This document shows, one piece after another, positions 1-8,393 of a stretch of 36,598 nt of DNA. The notes below the pieces were generated by a model that ran no database searches, had not been told where the DNA came from, and worked only from the letters and a program-made list of their open reading frames with translations. Source of the DNA: Candidatus Neomarinimicrobiota bacterium (GTDB taxonomy: Bacteria > Fidelibacterota > UBA8477 > JABMPR01); NCBI GenBank assembly GCA_016784545.1, contig JADHUM010000047.1, positions 1 to 36,598 on the forward strand, written 5' to 3'. Within the stretch, counting starts at the first letter, position 1. The number at the start of each line of letters is the position of its first letter. The position numbers and the translations under genes were made by a program.

Positions 1-2214
1 AAAGATTCTGCGGCGACGAATCGCCTGTTGGACCTGTTAAGGTCTCAGCAGACTGGTAAATCAACCACCGAGGGCAATGCCAGTGGCACCCTGGATGCGA
101 ATGATCCTCCAGAAAAATCTGAGGTTTCTGACAAAAAGAAACCAGACCTCCCACCAGTAAGTTCAAGTATAGTTCCAGATGTCATCGTGGATGAAGCTCC
201 GCCTAGTGATGAGAAATCTGGATCGGTTAGTTCTGATGAAATCAGGGCTAAACTGGGGAATCTCGCTGCAAAAAAAATCTCCCCACCACCAGTTGTGGAA
301 CCTAAAGACGAAGCAGTACCTGAACCCGAAACGGTTCCACAGGGCATAGCAGCTGAATTAATGGATGCTCCTCAGGAATCAGAAGCCGAACCACCAGCAG
401 AACCTGAGAAAATTGCTACAGTTCCAGGTGAAATGGCCACTGATTCCCAGTTAATAGATCCAACATATTTTCAAGTTCATCAGGACGTTCCAAAGCCCAA
501 TAAGGTTCTTGATCTTTTCTTCGAATTCAGCAATTGGGCTTTTGGGGTTAGAAAAAAGATCACTTTCCAATGCACGCCAGAAGCGATTCGAGTCCTCAAA
601 ACCGTCTCCGCCGGCAACCGTAACGTTGTAGAAGGTATGGATATTTTCCCGCTTCCATATGAATTGGAAGATCAAAAGATTACCCATCGTGATGACCTGA
701 TTGCTCACATATTGGACACCTTTGATACAAAACTCTGGAAGAAAGACACCATGTTCCGCATGTATTCTTCCTTTATTGAGACACATACGAAAATATTTAA
801 AGCACCACCAGTTAAAGGCAAGGAGATCGCTGAGCTGATTACCTGGACAGCCAAGAAGAATCTCCCCTTCAGCAGTGAGAATATCAATATTGACCATATG
901 GTGCTGGATTCTGAAAAAGGTGAACTCAAGAAGAATATCATTATTGGTGTGGGCAACAATGAATCCATCACCTTTATGTCAGATCTCTTTAAAAAGAAAA
1001 AATTTGACCTGCAAAACGTGACCACCATTCCCTTCCTTGATTGGGAAACATTTAAGCATTGTTATCCAGATCGTCTCCGTGGGTGTATCGCCATTGTCCA
1101 CATGAATCAAAATGAAACCACCATCACCATGGTGAAGTCAGGGCGGATGGAGTTCACCAGAGAAATGGCGGTTGGTGTAAAAGATTATCACAAGGCATTG
1201 ATACAGCGGGTAATGGTGGGGAATGACGCAGTCAATATCACTGATAAAATGGCCAGTGAATATCTCATGCGATATGGCATTCCTATCAATACTGATGGGA
1301 ATATTCCAGAAACAGGGATCAGCCTGTACAAGATCTCCATTTTTCTGAGACCCATCGTTGAGAGAATGACCAGTGAAATTAACCGCTCACTGGATTACTT
1401 CCGAAAACAGGTGGCTGATGTTGAGTGTCAGGAAATATATCTCACCGGTCCAGGAGCAGCTATTCCCAATCTGGTGGAAGTTTTTGCAACCCAGCTTGAG
1501 CGAACCACTGAGCACTTGAATCCACTCCGCCAGGGAGATTTTGAATTCTCAGATCAATTTGAGCTGGATCATCAGCTCATCCCTATTTTTGCCACTAATT
1601 TTGGGCTAGCTCTGAAAACCTCGGCAGGTATAAACCTTTTGCCAGTTGCCAGGAAGCAACATTTCCAGTACAAGGTCTTTAACAAGATGAGCATATTTCT
1701 CACCGCTATTCTCATTCCTATTTATCTTCTTATCGGGTATTTCGCATACATGGAAGAGAGTGTCATGGAGGAAAGTGTCGCAAACATGAATAGACAGTGG
1801 CAGAAATTATCTGAGCAATCCCAGGAATACTTCATTATGCGGGATGATCTACAGTATCTGGGCAATTATTGGGGATTTTTAGAGAATGATGGCATCAATT
1901 CGGAAAATCAGATAAAACTATTAAAATTGATTTCATCAGAAATCCCGGATAATATCAAAATCACGTCTCTCGTTTTTCGGCCAGCAAGTTCAAAAGAAGC
2001 CGGATCAGTTATCAAGCAAGCCGCCCATGTCGACCGTATCGCTTTAAGTGGGATTGTGAATGCCCATGCAGGAATTGCTGACATACAACTTACCAACTTT
2101 ATCATGCGCCTTGAAAGTTTAAACCTGTTTACCAGCATAGATCGAGAAGGCTCCCCCAGCTCAGATGATTCCAGATTGCTGTTTACGCTAAAAATTGGCA
2201 TAGGTGTCAAGTGA
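1..2214 (+). CDS. pilM-pilN: PilM-PilN fusion protein, type IV pilus inner-membrane assembly (5' end outside window)
   Basis: The frame is open from base 1 (a TTG lies at 28), so the true start is probably upstream. Numbering from that TTG, residues 1-140 are a Pro/Glu/Asp-rich, probably disordered extension. Residues about 155-530 resemble the actin-like PilM ATPase fold (for example IYLTGPGAAIPNLVE near 475). The junction at 533-539 reads AGINLLP, the hallmark cytoplasmic peptide of PilN, which in other pili docks into PilM. It is followed by a transmembrane helix (about 552-574) and a periplasmic PilN-like domain. PilM and PilN are usually separate adjacent genes; here one polypeptide links the cytoplasmic ring to the membrane. 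The stop overlaps the next gene's GTG start, so this is one operon with pilO, pilP and pilQ. The family assignment is confident; the real start is unknown. Confidence 0.85.
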   Translation, partial: KDSAATNRLLDLLRSQQTGKSTTEGNASGTLDANDPPEKSEVSDKKKPDLPPVSSSIVPDVIVDEAPPSDEKSGSVSSDEIRAKLGNLAAKKISPPPVVEPKDEAVPEPETVPQGIAAELMDAPQESEAEPPAEPEKIATVPGEMATDSQLIDPTYFQVHQDVPKPNKVLDLFFEFSNWAFGVRKKITFQCTPEAIRVLKTVSAGNRNVVEGMDIFPLPYELEDQKITHRDDLIAHILDTFDTKLWKKDTMFRMYSSFIETHTKIFKAPPVKGKEIAELITWTAKKNLPFSSENINIDHMVLDSEKGELKKNIIIGVGNNESITFMSDLFKKKKFDLQNVTTIPFLDWETFKHCYPDRLRGCIAIVHMNQNETTITMVKSGRMEFTREMAVGVKDYHKALIQRVMVGNDAVNITDKMASEYLMRYGIPINTDGNIPETGISLYKISIFLRPIVERMTSEINRSLDYFRKQVADVECQEIYLTGPGAAIPNLVEVFATQLERTTEHLNPLRQGDFEFSDQFELDHQLIPIFATNFGLALKTSAGINLLPVARKQHFQYKVFNKMSIFLTAILIPIYLLIGYFAYMEESVMEESVANMNRQWQKLSEQSQEYFIMRDDLQYLGNYWGFLENDGINSENQIKLLKLISSEIPDNIKITSLVFRPASSKEAGSVIKQAAHVDRIALSGIVNAHAGIADIQLTNFIMRLESLNLFTSIDREGSPSSDDSRLLFTLKIGIGVK

Positions 2215-2777
2215 ATCGAAATATTTTTTTCGGGACAATCATTTTCCTCCTCCTGGCCACAGGAGGGTGGTTTTATTACACCGTGGTTGTGGCAGGAGGC
2301 AGTATATCCGAACTCGAAATTGAATTGGCAGGCATTAATAATCGCTTTGACGAGTTAGCAAGTGTGACTGAGAGTTATGACGAATTCAAGCTCAGGTTTA
2401 ATGAAAAAATTGAGCATTTTGATACGCTTAAAACCATCGTTCCTAATAATCAGAAATATGGGGAGGTGCTTGAACAGATTCGTCAGATTTCAGAGCGCCA
2501 CAAATTGCAAATCCTAACCTTCGAGCCCTCCCTGAATGATACCTATCCAGCCTTGTTCGCTGAGATGAAGATTCCCAAGAATCATGTGAAGTGTTATCCA
2601 TTACAAATAAAATTTTATGGAGACTTCCTGACCATAGGAGCTTTCCTGGATGACCTTCTTGAAATGCGGCAGCTGGTGAACATCGCTAATATCAAACTGG
2701 AAACCGAGATGGAATACGGTGGCATGTTGACCTGCGAATTAAATTTGTACACCTACATTTTCGTCGAAGGGGCATAG
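2211..2777 (+). CDS. pilO: PilO-like type IV pilus alignment protein
   Basis: This 188-aa bitopic membrane protein has an N-terminal TM helix (about 5-26), a short coiled-coil stretch (about 30-85) and a C-terminal domain resembling the ferredoxin-like fold of PilO (KCYPLQIKFYGDFLTIGAFL). PilO pairs with PilN in the periplasm and connects the inner-membrane platform to PilP and the secretin. The GTG start at 2211 overlaps the upstream TGA by four bases (GTGA), which implies translational coupling. Similarity is structural and positional; the sequence of this family diverges fast. Confidence 0.78.
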   Translation: MNRNIFFGTIIFLLLATGGWFYYTVVVAGGSISELEIELAGINNRFDELASVTESYDEFKLRFNEKIEHFDTLKTIVPNNQKYGEVLEQIRQISERHKLQILTFEPSLNDTYPALFAEMKIPKNHVKCYPLQIKFYGDFLTIGAFLDDLLEMRQLVNIANIKLETEMEYGGMLTCELNLYTYIFVEGA

Positions 2778-2781
2778 GGAG

Positions 2782-3282
2782 ATGTTCAAACAGCTCAATG
2801 CCCGGTCCGCCATACTCCTGCTCGTCCTTTTAGCCTTGATGACCTATGGCTTATTTGATGCAGGGATCATAGGTTCTGGAAATGGAGATGTTGACAATTT
2901 GTTTGGTCTTGCCAAGGGTGGTTCTTCTGAAACGGCCACAGCTCGTGAAGTTTCTGAATCCAGAACCTCAAAACCGCTCAGGTCATTGGCTTGGAGTGGT
3001 GGGTGGGAGTCAGATCCATTCTTTTATGCCGAGGCTGAAACCACCAACGCTCTGGGGGGAGGAATTCTTGGTTCCCTTTTCGGGAATATGGATGGTGATG
3101 ACGTTCCGAGTCTTGATTTAACTGGGATTTCCTGGGTCGGAAATGTTGGCATGGCATTGATTAATGGAGATATATTGGAAGAAGGGGACAGGGTGGCCGG
3201 GTACCAGATCACAAAGATTGCATTTGATCATATTATCCTTCGGAGAGGAACCAGTATTGTAAAGGTCAAGATGGATGAATAA
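2782..3282 (+). CDS. pilP: PilP/GspC-like periplasmic linker protein
   Basis: The 166-aa protein has an N-terminal hydrophobic anchor (about 9-27), a Ser/Thr/Gly-rich linker, a WESDPF segment typical of PilP/GspC homology-region proteins, and a C-terminal small beta domain (GISWVGNVGMALING to IVKVKMDE). In PilP this domain binds the secretin N-terminal region. Classical PilP is a lipoprotein, but there is no lipobox cysteine here, so it is membrane-anchored like GspC. A GGGAG motif lies directly before the ATG, and the gene overlaps pilQ by 8 bases. Role inferred from motif plus position between pilO and pilQ. Confidence 0.68.
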   Translation: MFKQLNARSAILLLVLLALMTYGLFDAGIIGSGNGDVDNLFGLAKGGSSETATAREVSESRTSKPLRSLAWSGGWESDPFFYAEAETTNALGGGILGSLFGNMDGDDVPSLDLTGISWVGNVGMALINGDILEEGDRVAGYQITKIAFDHIILRRGTSIVKVKMDE

Positions 3283-5047
3283 TAAAATTCGATATATCCT
3301 CATTATGGCACATCTACTATGTGCCGTCACTTTGTCAGCAGCTCCCAAAACGGTATTAAATTGGGTCTCTACCTTTGTAGCCAATGGTGAAGCCGGATTG
3401 GAAATATCCCTCTCAAATCGAGTAGATTTTAAGGAAAGTGTTGGCCAGTCACCACCTAAAATCACATTGACATTTCCCAAAACCAGTTTGGCGCAGGACA
3501 ATTTTACGCGTACCACCAACGTGTCACCCCTCATGCGTCTTTCTGTAAAGAAAAATCCCCAAGACGAAGACGAAGTCATTGTGGAGATGCTATTCTCCAA
3601 AATTCCTCAGTACACAACTCAATGGTTGGGTGACGATTTATTATTGGTGTCCTGGCCTGAAGTCAGAGAAAGAAAAGCTCCACGCCGCAGGGATCGACGT
3701 GCAGATTTGCCAGGTACCATCAGTATGAATTTCAAAGGGGCCGATATGATTGACATATTGCGACTCCTGTCAGCTCAGCACAAGATTAACATCATAACGG
3801 GACCTGAGGTAGAAGGTGAAGTTACCGTGTCACTGAAGGATGTCGATCTTTGGACCGCTCTCGATGCCATCTTAAAAGTGAATGGATATGACTACTTTCA
3901 ACAGGGCAATATCGTTGTGGTAAAACCTGCTGATGAAGAAATGTTTGGTGAGTTAGACACCCGGGTATTCAAGATGAATTATGTGGATGCCAGTGCCGTT
4001 TCATCAGCCCTTTCCAGTGTTTTGAGTGAAAAGGGTCAAATTCAACTTTATTCACCAGTAATGGCTGGATCCGCTGGAGGTAGCGGCGGTGGCAGTGGCG
4101 GCGGTGGTGAAGCCGGTGGAGGCGGCGGTGGTGGTGGTTTAGCTGGCGCTTTAGGCGGTGGTGGCGGCGGTGCAGCGGCTGGCGGTGGCGGTGGTGGTGC
4201 GGCTGGTGGTGGAGGTGCCGGTGGTGCTGGTGGAGGACCAGTCTACGACCATATCGTGATCACAGACCTGGCCCAGAATTTTGACCGCATCCAAAATATT
4301 ATCAATGAATTGGACAAAAAAATTCCTCAAATCAATATTTCTGTCAAATTTATTGAGACAAAACTTACTACTGATGAACGCCTGGGAATAAATTGGGATT
4401 TAAGAACCAGCTTGACAGGACCCAGTATCCAGGCTGATGCCGGGACGGTGGAAAACTTAATTGAGCTGGGAACCACTATTCTAAGCGGCGGAAGTCAGCT
4501 CAGATTGGCCACATTGAGTATCCCCATGTTTTCTTCTATTATGGAACTAATGGGGTCTGATGCTGATACGAAATTGCTTCAGGAACCCCAGGTCACGACT
4601 TTTGAAAATACAACAGCAGAAATTGGGATTGGAACGTCCTATCCTGTTCTCATTCCCGGCTCTGATGCCACCGCTTTTGGTGCTGAAACTTACCAGTTTG
4701 AGGATGTGGAAATAAATGTTTCCCTGAGCGTAACACCACGTATTAATGAGGAAAGATATGTGAGTTTGAGCCTGAGTGCCACGGTGCAGGCTCTGGTCGG
4801 TTTTGCCGGACCCAATTCTGACCGGCCCATTATCTCGGATAGATCAACCACTACACGGGTCATGGTGGGGAATGGGGAGACCTTGCTTATCGGAGGTTTG
4901 ATCTTTGACCAGGTGAATGAATCCACAACTTCTCCACCCCTTATTGGCAGCATTCCATTTTTGAAAAGATTTTTCACCCATACCAGAACTTCGACTGAGC
5001 AGCGAGAATTGCTCATATTTATTACACCGAACATAATTAACAAATAG
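3275..5047 (+). CDS. pilQ: PilQ outer-membrane secretin
   Basis: This 590-aa secretin forms the outer-membrane gate for the pilus. A signal peptide (1-23) is followed by an AMIN-like beta domain (about 27-127), an STN/N0 domain (about 150-222: MNFKGADMIDILRLLSAQ), an N-domain that begins near 228 and is interrupted by a very Gly-rich insert (about 264-322, bases 4066-4242), and the secretin core (about 325-590). The core ends in the conserved TLLIGGLI and RELLIFITPNII motifs. Length is shorter than proteobacterial PilQ because there are fewer N-domains. The ATG at 3275 overlaps pilP by 8 bases. The Gly insert is the unusual feature; its job is unknown. Confidence 0.92.
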   Translation: MNNKIRYILIMAHLLCAVTLSAAPKTVLNWVSTFVANGEAGLEISLSNRVDFKESVGQSPPKITLTFPKTSLAQDNFTRTTNVSPLMRLSVKKNPQDEDEVIVEMLFSKIPQYTTQWLGDDLLLVSWPEVRERKAPRRRDRRADLPGTISMNFKGADMIDILRLLSAQHKINIITGPEVEGEVTVSLKDVDLWTALDAILKVNGYDYFQQGNIVVVKPADEEMFGELDTRVFKMNYVDASAVSSALSSVLSEKGQIQLYSPVMAGSAGGSGGGSGGGGEAGGGGGGGGLAGALGGGGGGAAAGGGGGGAAGGGGAGGAGGGPVYDHIVITDLAQNFDRIQNIINELDKKIPQINISVKFIETKLTTDERLGINWDLRTSLTGPSIQADAGTVENLIELGTTILSGGSQLRLATLSIPMFSSIMELMGSDADTKLLQEPQVTTFENTTAEIGIGTSYPVLIPGSDATAFGAETYQFEDVEINVSLSVTPRINEERYVSLSLSATVQALVGFAGPNSDRPIISDRSTTTRVMVGNGETLLIGGLIFDQVNESTTSPPLIGSIPFLKRFFTHTRTSTEQRELLIFITPNIINK

Positions 5048-5058
5048 AGAGACATCTA

Positions 5059-6117
5059 ATGGAACTAGACATCCTGGATTTGCTGAATTTTGTGAGGGAG
5101 ACTGGTGCCTCTGATCTTCATTTACATCCTTTCTCTAGACCCATTGTGCGTGTGGACGGTGAAATGCGCAAAACGGATATTCCCCCCATGCTTCCTGAGG
5201 ATTTACATATTCTTATTTATGGAATCATGACAGAGGTTCAGCGCAAAACCTTTGAAGAAGATATGGAGCTGGATTTTGCCGCTGATTTTAAGGGCATAGG
5301 GCGCTTCAGAGTGAATGTATTTAAGAGCATCCACGGGGACTCAGCGGTGCTCAGGGCCATCAACGAAAAAGTTTTTTCATTTGAAGATTTAGGGCTGCCT
5401 GTGGGACTCAAGGATATGGCTCATCAAGATAAAGGCTTATTTCTGGTTACAGGACCAACGGGTAGTGGAAAATCCACAACGCTGAATACCATCATCGATT
5501 ACATCAATCGAACCCAAAAAAAACATATTATCACCATTGAAGATCCCGTCGAATTTACCCATACCAGCCAACTATCATTGATTACTCAACGAGAGGTGGG
5601 AACGACGACCCATGGATTTGCTCAGGCCCTGCGATCTGCCCTACGTGAAGATCCTGATGTCATCGTGGTAGGTGAAATGCGTGACCCCGAGACGACTGCC
5701 TTAGCTGTAACAGCTGCTGAAACAGGCCATCTGGTTTTTGGGACCCTCCATACAGTCAATACCACCAAAACCCTGGATCGCGTCATTGATCAATTTCCAG
5801 CAAACCAGCAAGACCAGATTCGGATCATGATCAGTGATACCATCGTGACGATTTTATCCCAGATGCTCCTCAAGAAAAAGGGTGGGGGACGAGTAGCCGC
5901 TTTTGAAGTGCTCACAGGGACACCTGCTGTAGCGAATTTGATCAGGGAAGCCAAAACATTCCAGCTCCGCTCCATCTTACAGATGGGGTCTGCCCAGGGT
6001 ATGATGACCCTTGAACAATCATTGGGCGCTTTGGTAAAAGATGGACAAGTTGATCTTGAAGCAGCACTTCAAGTTGCCGCCTTCCCAGAAGATCTTGAGA
6101 AATTGGTGGGGAGCTAG
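5059..6117 (+). CDS. pilT: Twitching motility retraction ATPase PilT
   Basis: The 352-aa hexameric ATPase powers pilus depolymerisation at the inner-membrane base. The N-terminal domain (about 1-110) begins with the PilT-type ASDLHLHP segment. The Walker A is GPTGSGKST (132-140), the Walker B/Asp box is LREDPDVIVVGEMRDPET (about 194-211), and the His box is TGHLVFGTLHT. The family is typically 340-375 aa. The gene follows pilQ after an 11-base gap and is followed 3 bases later by pilU, so the three are cotranscribed. The intact acidic REDPD motif distinguishes it from its PilU neighbour. Confidence 0.95.
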   Translation: MELDILDLLNFVRETGASDLHLHPFSRPIVRVDGEMRKTDIPPMLPEDLHILIYGIMTEVQRKTFEEDMELDFAADFKGIGRFRVNVFKSIHGDSAVLRAINEKVFSFEDLGLPVGLKDMAHQDKGLFLVTGPTGSGKSTTLNTIIDYINRTQKKHIITIEDPVEFTHTSQLSLITQREVGTTTHGFAQALRSALREDPDVIVVGEMRDPETTALAVTAAETGHLVFGTLHTVNTTKTLDRVIDQFPANQQDQIRIMISDTIVTILSQMLLKKKGGGRVAAFEVLTGTPAVANLIREAKTFQLRSILQMGSAQGMMTLEQSLGALVKDGQVDLEAALQVAAFPEDLEKLVGS

Positions 6118-6120
6118 AAT

Positions 6121-7245
6121 ATGTATTCCTTACAAGATTTACTCTCCGTGATGTCTGAGGCAGAAGCTTCTGATCTATATGTCTCTGTGGGTGCCTTCCC
6201 CATGCTGAAAATCTCTGGTGAAGTTTATCCCATCGAGAAAGAACAACTCACAATTGATAATTTGGAGAGCTTGAAGAATGAGATGCTCAATGAAGAGCAA
6301 CTCATTGAATATCATGAACACAAGGAGTTGGACTATACCCTAAGTCTGGCTGGTATAGGTCGCTTCCGAGTAAACTTCTTCCGTCAACGTGGCACGGATA
6401 GTTTTGTGGTGAGGCAGATTGTATCCGCCATAAAAACCTTAAGCGAGTTAGATCTTCCTCCCATTCTGGCTGAGCTGGCTTTGAAAGATCGGGGTCTCGT
6501 TCTGGTTGTGGGTTCAACTGGATCAGGAAAGTCAACGACACTGGCGGCCATGATCGATCATCGCAATGCCAATAAATCTGGTCATATCCTGACCCTTGAA
6601 GACCCCATTGAATTTTTACATCCCCATAAAAAGAGTCTTGTGAATCAAAGGGAGGTGGGGCACGATACGCTTTCCTTTAGCAAAGCCTTAAAATCTGCCC
6701 TCCGTGAAGCACCCTCTGTTTTATTAGTGGGAGAAATACGCGATCGGGAGGCCATGGAATCGGCATTGAATTTTTCTGAGACCGGTCATTTGGTTTTCAG
6801 CACCTTGCATGCTACAAATACGGCGCAAACCATTGACCGTATCCTTAGTTTTTATGATAGATCAGAACAAGATCTGGCCCAAATGCAGTTGAGCCAAAAT
6901 CTTTTGGCCATTGTGGCTCAGAGACTCATCCCCATGGAAAACGGTAAATTGACAGCCGCTTTAGAAATATTGGTGGCCACTGCTCGTATTAAAGATTTAA
7001 TCCAAAAGGGCAGCATAGATCTCCTTCCCCAGGCTATTAAATCAGGCGCTGGGGAACATATGCAGCTCTTTGACCAGGCTGTATATAAACTGTATAAAGA
7101 AAAAAAGATTAGTGAAATGACAGCAATAGATTCTGCTGATTATCCAACCGACCTGAAATTAATGATCGCATCCAGTGAACAGAGAGAATCAACGCAGGAT
7201 ATAAATCTGCTGGATGATGATAATGAATCCCAAAAGGAAGAATGA
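6121..7245 (+). CDS. pilU: PilU-type accessory retraction ATPase
   Basis: This second PilT-family ATPase (374 aa) keeps the Walker A GSTGSGKST (about 131-139), VLLVGEIRDREAM and TGHLVFSTLHA. It has LREAPS where PilT has LREDPD, and it has the later SFYDRSEQDL...QNLLAIVAQRLIP segment; both are PilU-like traits. PilU in characterised systems assists PilT-driven retraction rather than acting alone. The C-terminus carries an extra acidic tail (about 350-374, ending in DDDNESQKEE). The stop overlaps the next start by four bases (ATGA), coupling it to the response regulator. Confidence 0.85.
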   Translation: MYSLQDLLSVMSEAEASDLYVSVGAFPMLKISGEVYPIEKEQLTIDNLESLKNEMLNEEQLIEYHEHKELDYTLSLAGIGRFRVNFFRQRGTDSFVVRQIVSAIKTLSELDLPPILAELALKDRGLVLVVGSTGSGKSTTLAAMIDHRNANKSGHILTLEDPIEFLHPHKKSLVNQREVGHDTLSFSKALKSALREAPSVLLVGEIRDREAMESALNFSETGHLVFSTLHATNTAQTIDRILSFYDRSEQDLAQMQLSQNLLAIVAQRLIPMENGKLTAALEILVATARIKDLIQKGSIDLLPQAIKSGAGEHMQLFDQAVYKLYKEKKISEMTAIDSADYPTDLKLMIASSEQRESTQDINLLDDDNESQKEE

Positions 7246-7610
7246 TGGCTAAGAAACGTATTTTAATAGTTGACGACGAGAAATTTTTTATTGAACCAGT
7301 CAAGCGTCTCCTGGAGAGTCTGGATTATGAAGTCTTTGAGGCCTTAGATGGCATCTCAGGGCTTTCAAAGGCCCGTGAGGTGAAACCTGACCTCATCATG
7401 TTGGATTTGATGCTACCGGGTATGAATGGGTATCAAGTATGTCGTCTGTTAAAATTTGACGAGCAATTCAGAGATATTCCTGTAATTATTGTGTCTGCCA
7501 AGGATGGTGAACGAGATCGAGAAGTTGGTACCCAGAGTGGTGCAGAGTTATATCTGGTGAAGCCCCTCAATTACCAAACCTTCCCCGCCGAGCTGGAAGC
7601 ACTGCTGTAG
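7242..7610 (+). CDS. Single-domain response regulator (CheY/PilG/PilH-like)
   Basis: The 122-aa protein is a receiver domain only. It has the acidic pair DD (11-12), phosphoacceptor Asp55 in LIMLDLMLPG, switch Ser85 (IIVSAKD) and Lys107 (LVKPL), so all residues needed for phosphorylation are present. There is no output domain, so it probably acts by protein-protein contact. Its place between pilU and pilD, translationally coupled to pilU, suggests it controls the pilus motor as PilG/PilH do in Pseudomonas; that is inference. Two ATGs in tandem (7242 and 7245) could both serve as start. No kinase is adjacent; a histidine kinase and an Hpt protein lie elsewhere in the window. Confidence 0.88.
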   Translation: MMAKKRILIVDDEKFFIEPVKRLLESLDYEVFEALDGISGLSKAREVKPDLIMLDLMLPGMNGYQVCRLLKFDEQFRDIPVIIVSAKDGERDREVGTQSGAELYLVKPLNYQTFPAELEALL

Positions 7611-7619
7611 TTTGCCTGT

Positions 7620-8387
7620 ATGATATCCTTTTTTGTCATTCTGTTTGGACTTCTAATTGGCAGTTTTCTTAATGTGGTGATCTATCGCTTTCCTCGTGAA
7701 GAATCTATCGCTTTTCCACCCTCCCACTGCACCAGCTGTGATCATAAGATAAAACCCTGGGAAAATATTCCCCTGGTCAGCTTTTTATTTCTGCGGGGGA
7801 AATGCTCATCCTGTAAAACACCTATCGCCTGGCGCTACCCCCTGGTGGAAGCGCTCACAGCTACAGTATTTTATGTGACTTATCTCAAATTTGGACTTAC
7901 CTGGGACCTGCCAGTTTTTGCATTATTTGGGGGTCTCCTTATTGCCATTGCCTTTATTGATATCGATCATCTCATTATTCCTGACTCCATGATAATTATT
8001 GGTTTTCTGCCTGGTTTCTATCTATGGTTTGGTGGAAATAGTTATATACTCACCACTCAATTTTTTGGTTTTGTGGGTCTGGGAGCCATTTTTTGGGCCA
8101 TTAGATATTTTGGTGAAATTGCCTTTAAAAAAGAAGCCATGGGTTTTGGTGATGTCAAATTCGCTGCCATGGCAGGTTGGGTTCTGGGCTGGGATGTGGG
8201 ACTGGTCTCCATGTTTCTGGCGTTTCTCTCGGCCACCCTCTTATTCGCATTTCTAATTCCCACTGGTGTGATAAGTCGGAAGCAGCAGGTTCCTTTTGGT
8301 CCCTTTATCTGTATTGGAATCTGGCTCGGTCTTCTCGGTGGTCGTGAAATTATCGACTGGTACTTAACCATGTTTCTTAGCGTATAG
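7620..8387 (+). CDS. pilD: Prepilin peptidase/N-methyltransferase PilD
   Basis: This polytopic membrane protease (255 aa) cleaves the leader of type IV prepilins and methylates the new N-terminus. Two CxxC pairs (Cys37/40 and Cys62/65) form the zinc site found in the N-terminal methylase domain. The aspartyl protease residues lie in FIDIDHLIIPD (about 112-122) and GFGDVK (Asp178). Multiple hydrophobic segments fit the usual eight-TM topology. Its substrates are encoded downstream at 13085-16115. It lies 9 bases after the response regulator and 6 before pilB. Confidence 0.95.
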   Translation: MISFFVILFGLLIGSFLNVVIYRFPREESIAFPPSHCTSCDHKIKPWENIPLVSFLFLRGKCSSCKTPIAWRYPLVEALTATVFYVTYLKFGLTWDLPVFALFGGLLIAIAFIDIDHLIIPDSMIIIGFLPGFYLWFGGNSYILTTQFFGFVGLGAIFWAIRYFGEIAFKKEAMGFGDVKFAAMAGWVLGWDVGLVSMFLAFLSATLLFAFLIPTGVISRKQQVPFGPFICIGIWLGLLGGREIIDWYLTMFLSV

Positions 8388-8393
8388 AATTGT

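Noticed and set aside
3118-3600. 160-codon frame on the - strand across pilP/pilQ
   Set aside because: It is antisense to two well-supported overlapping pilus genes and has no domain.
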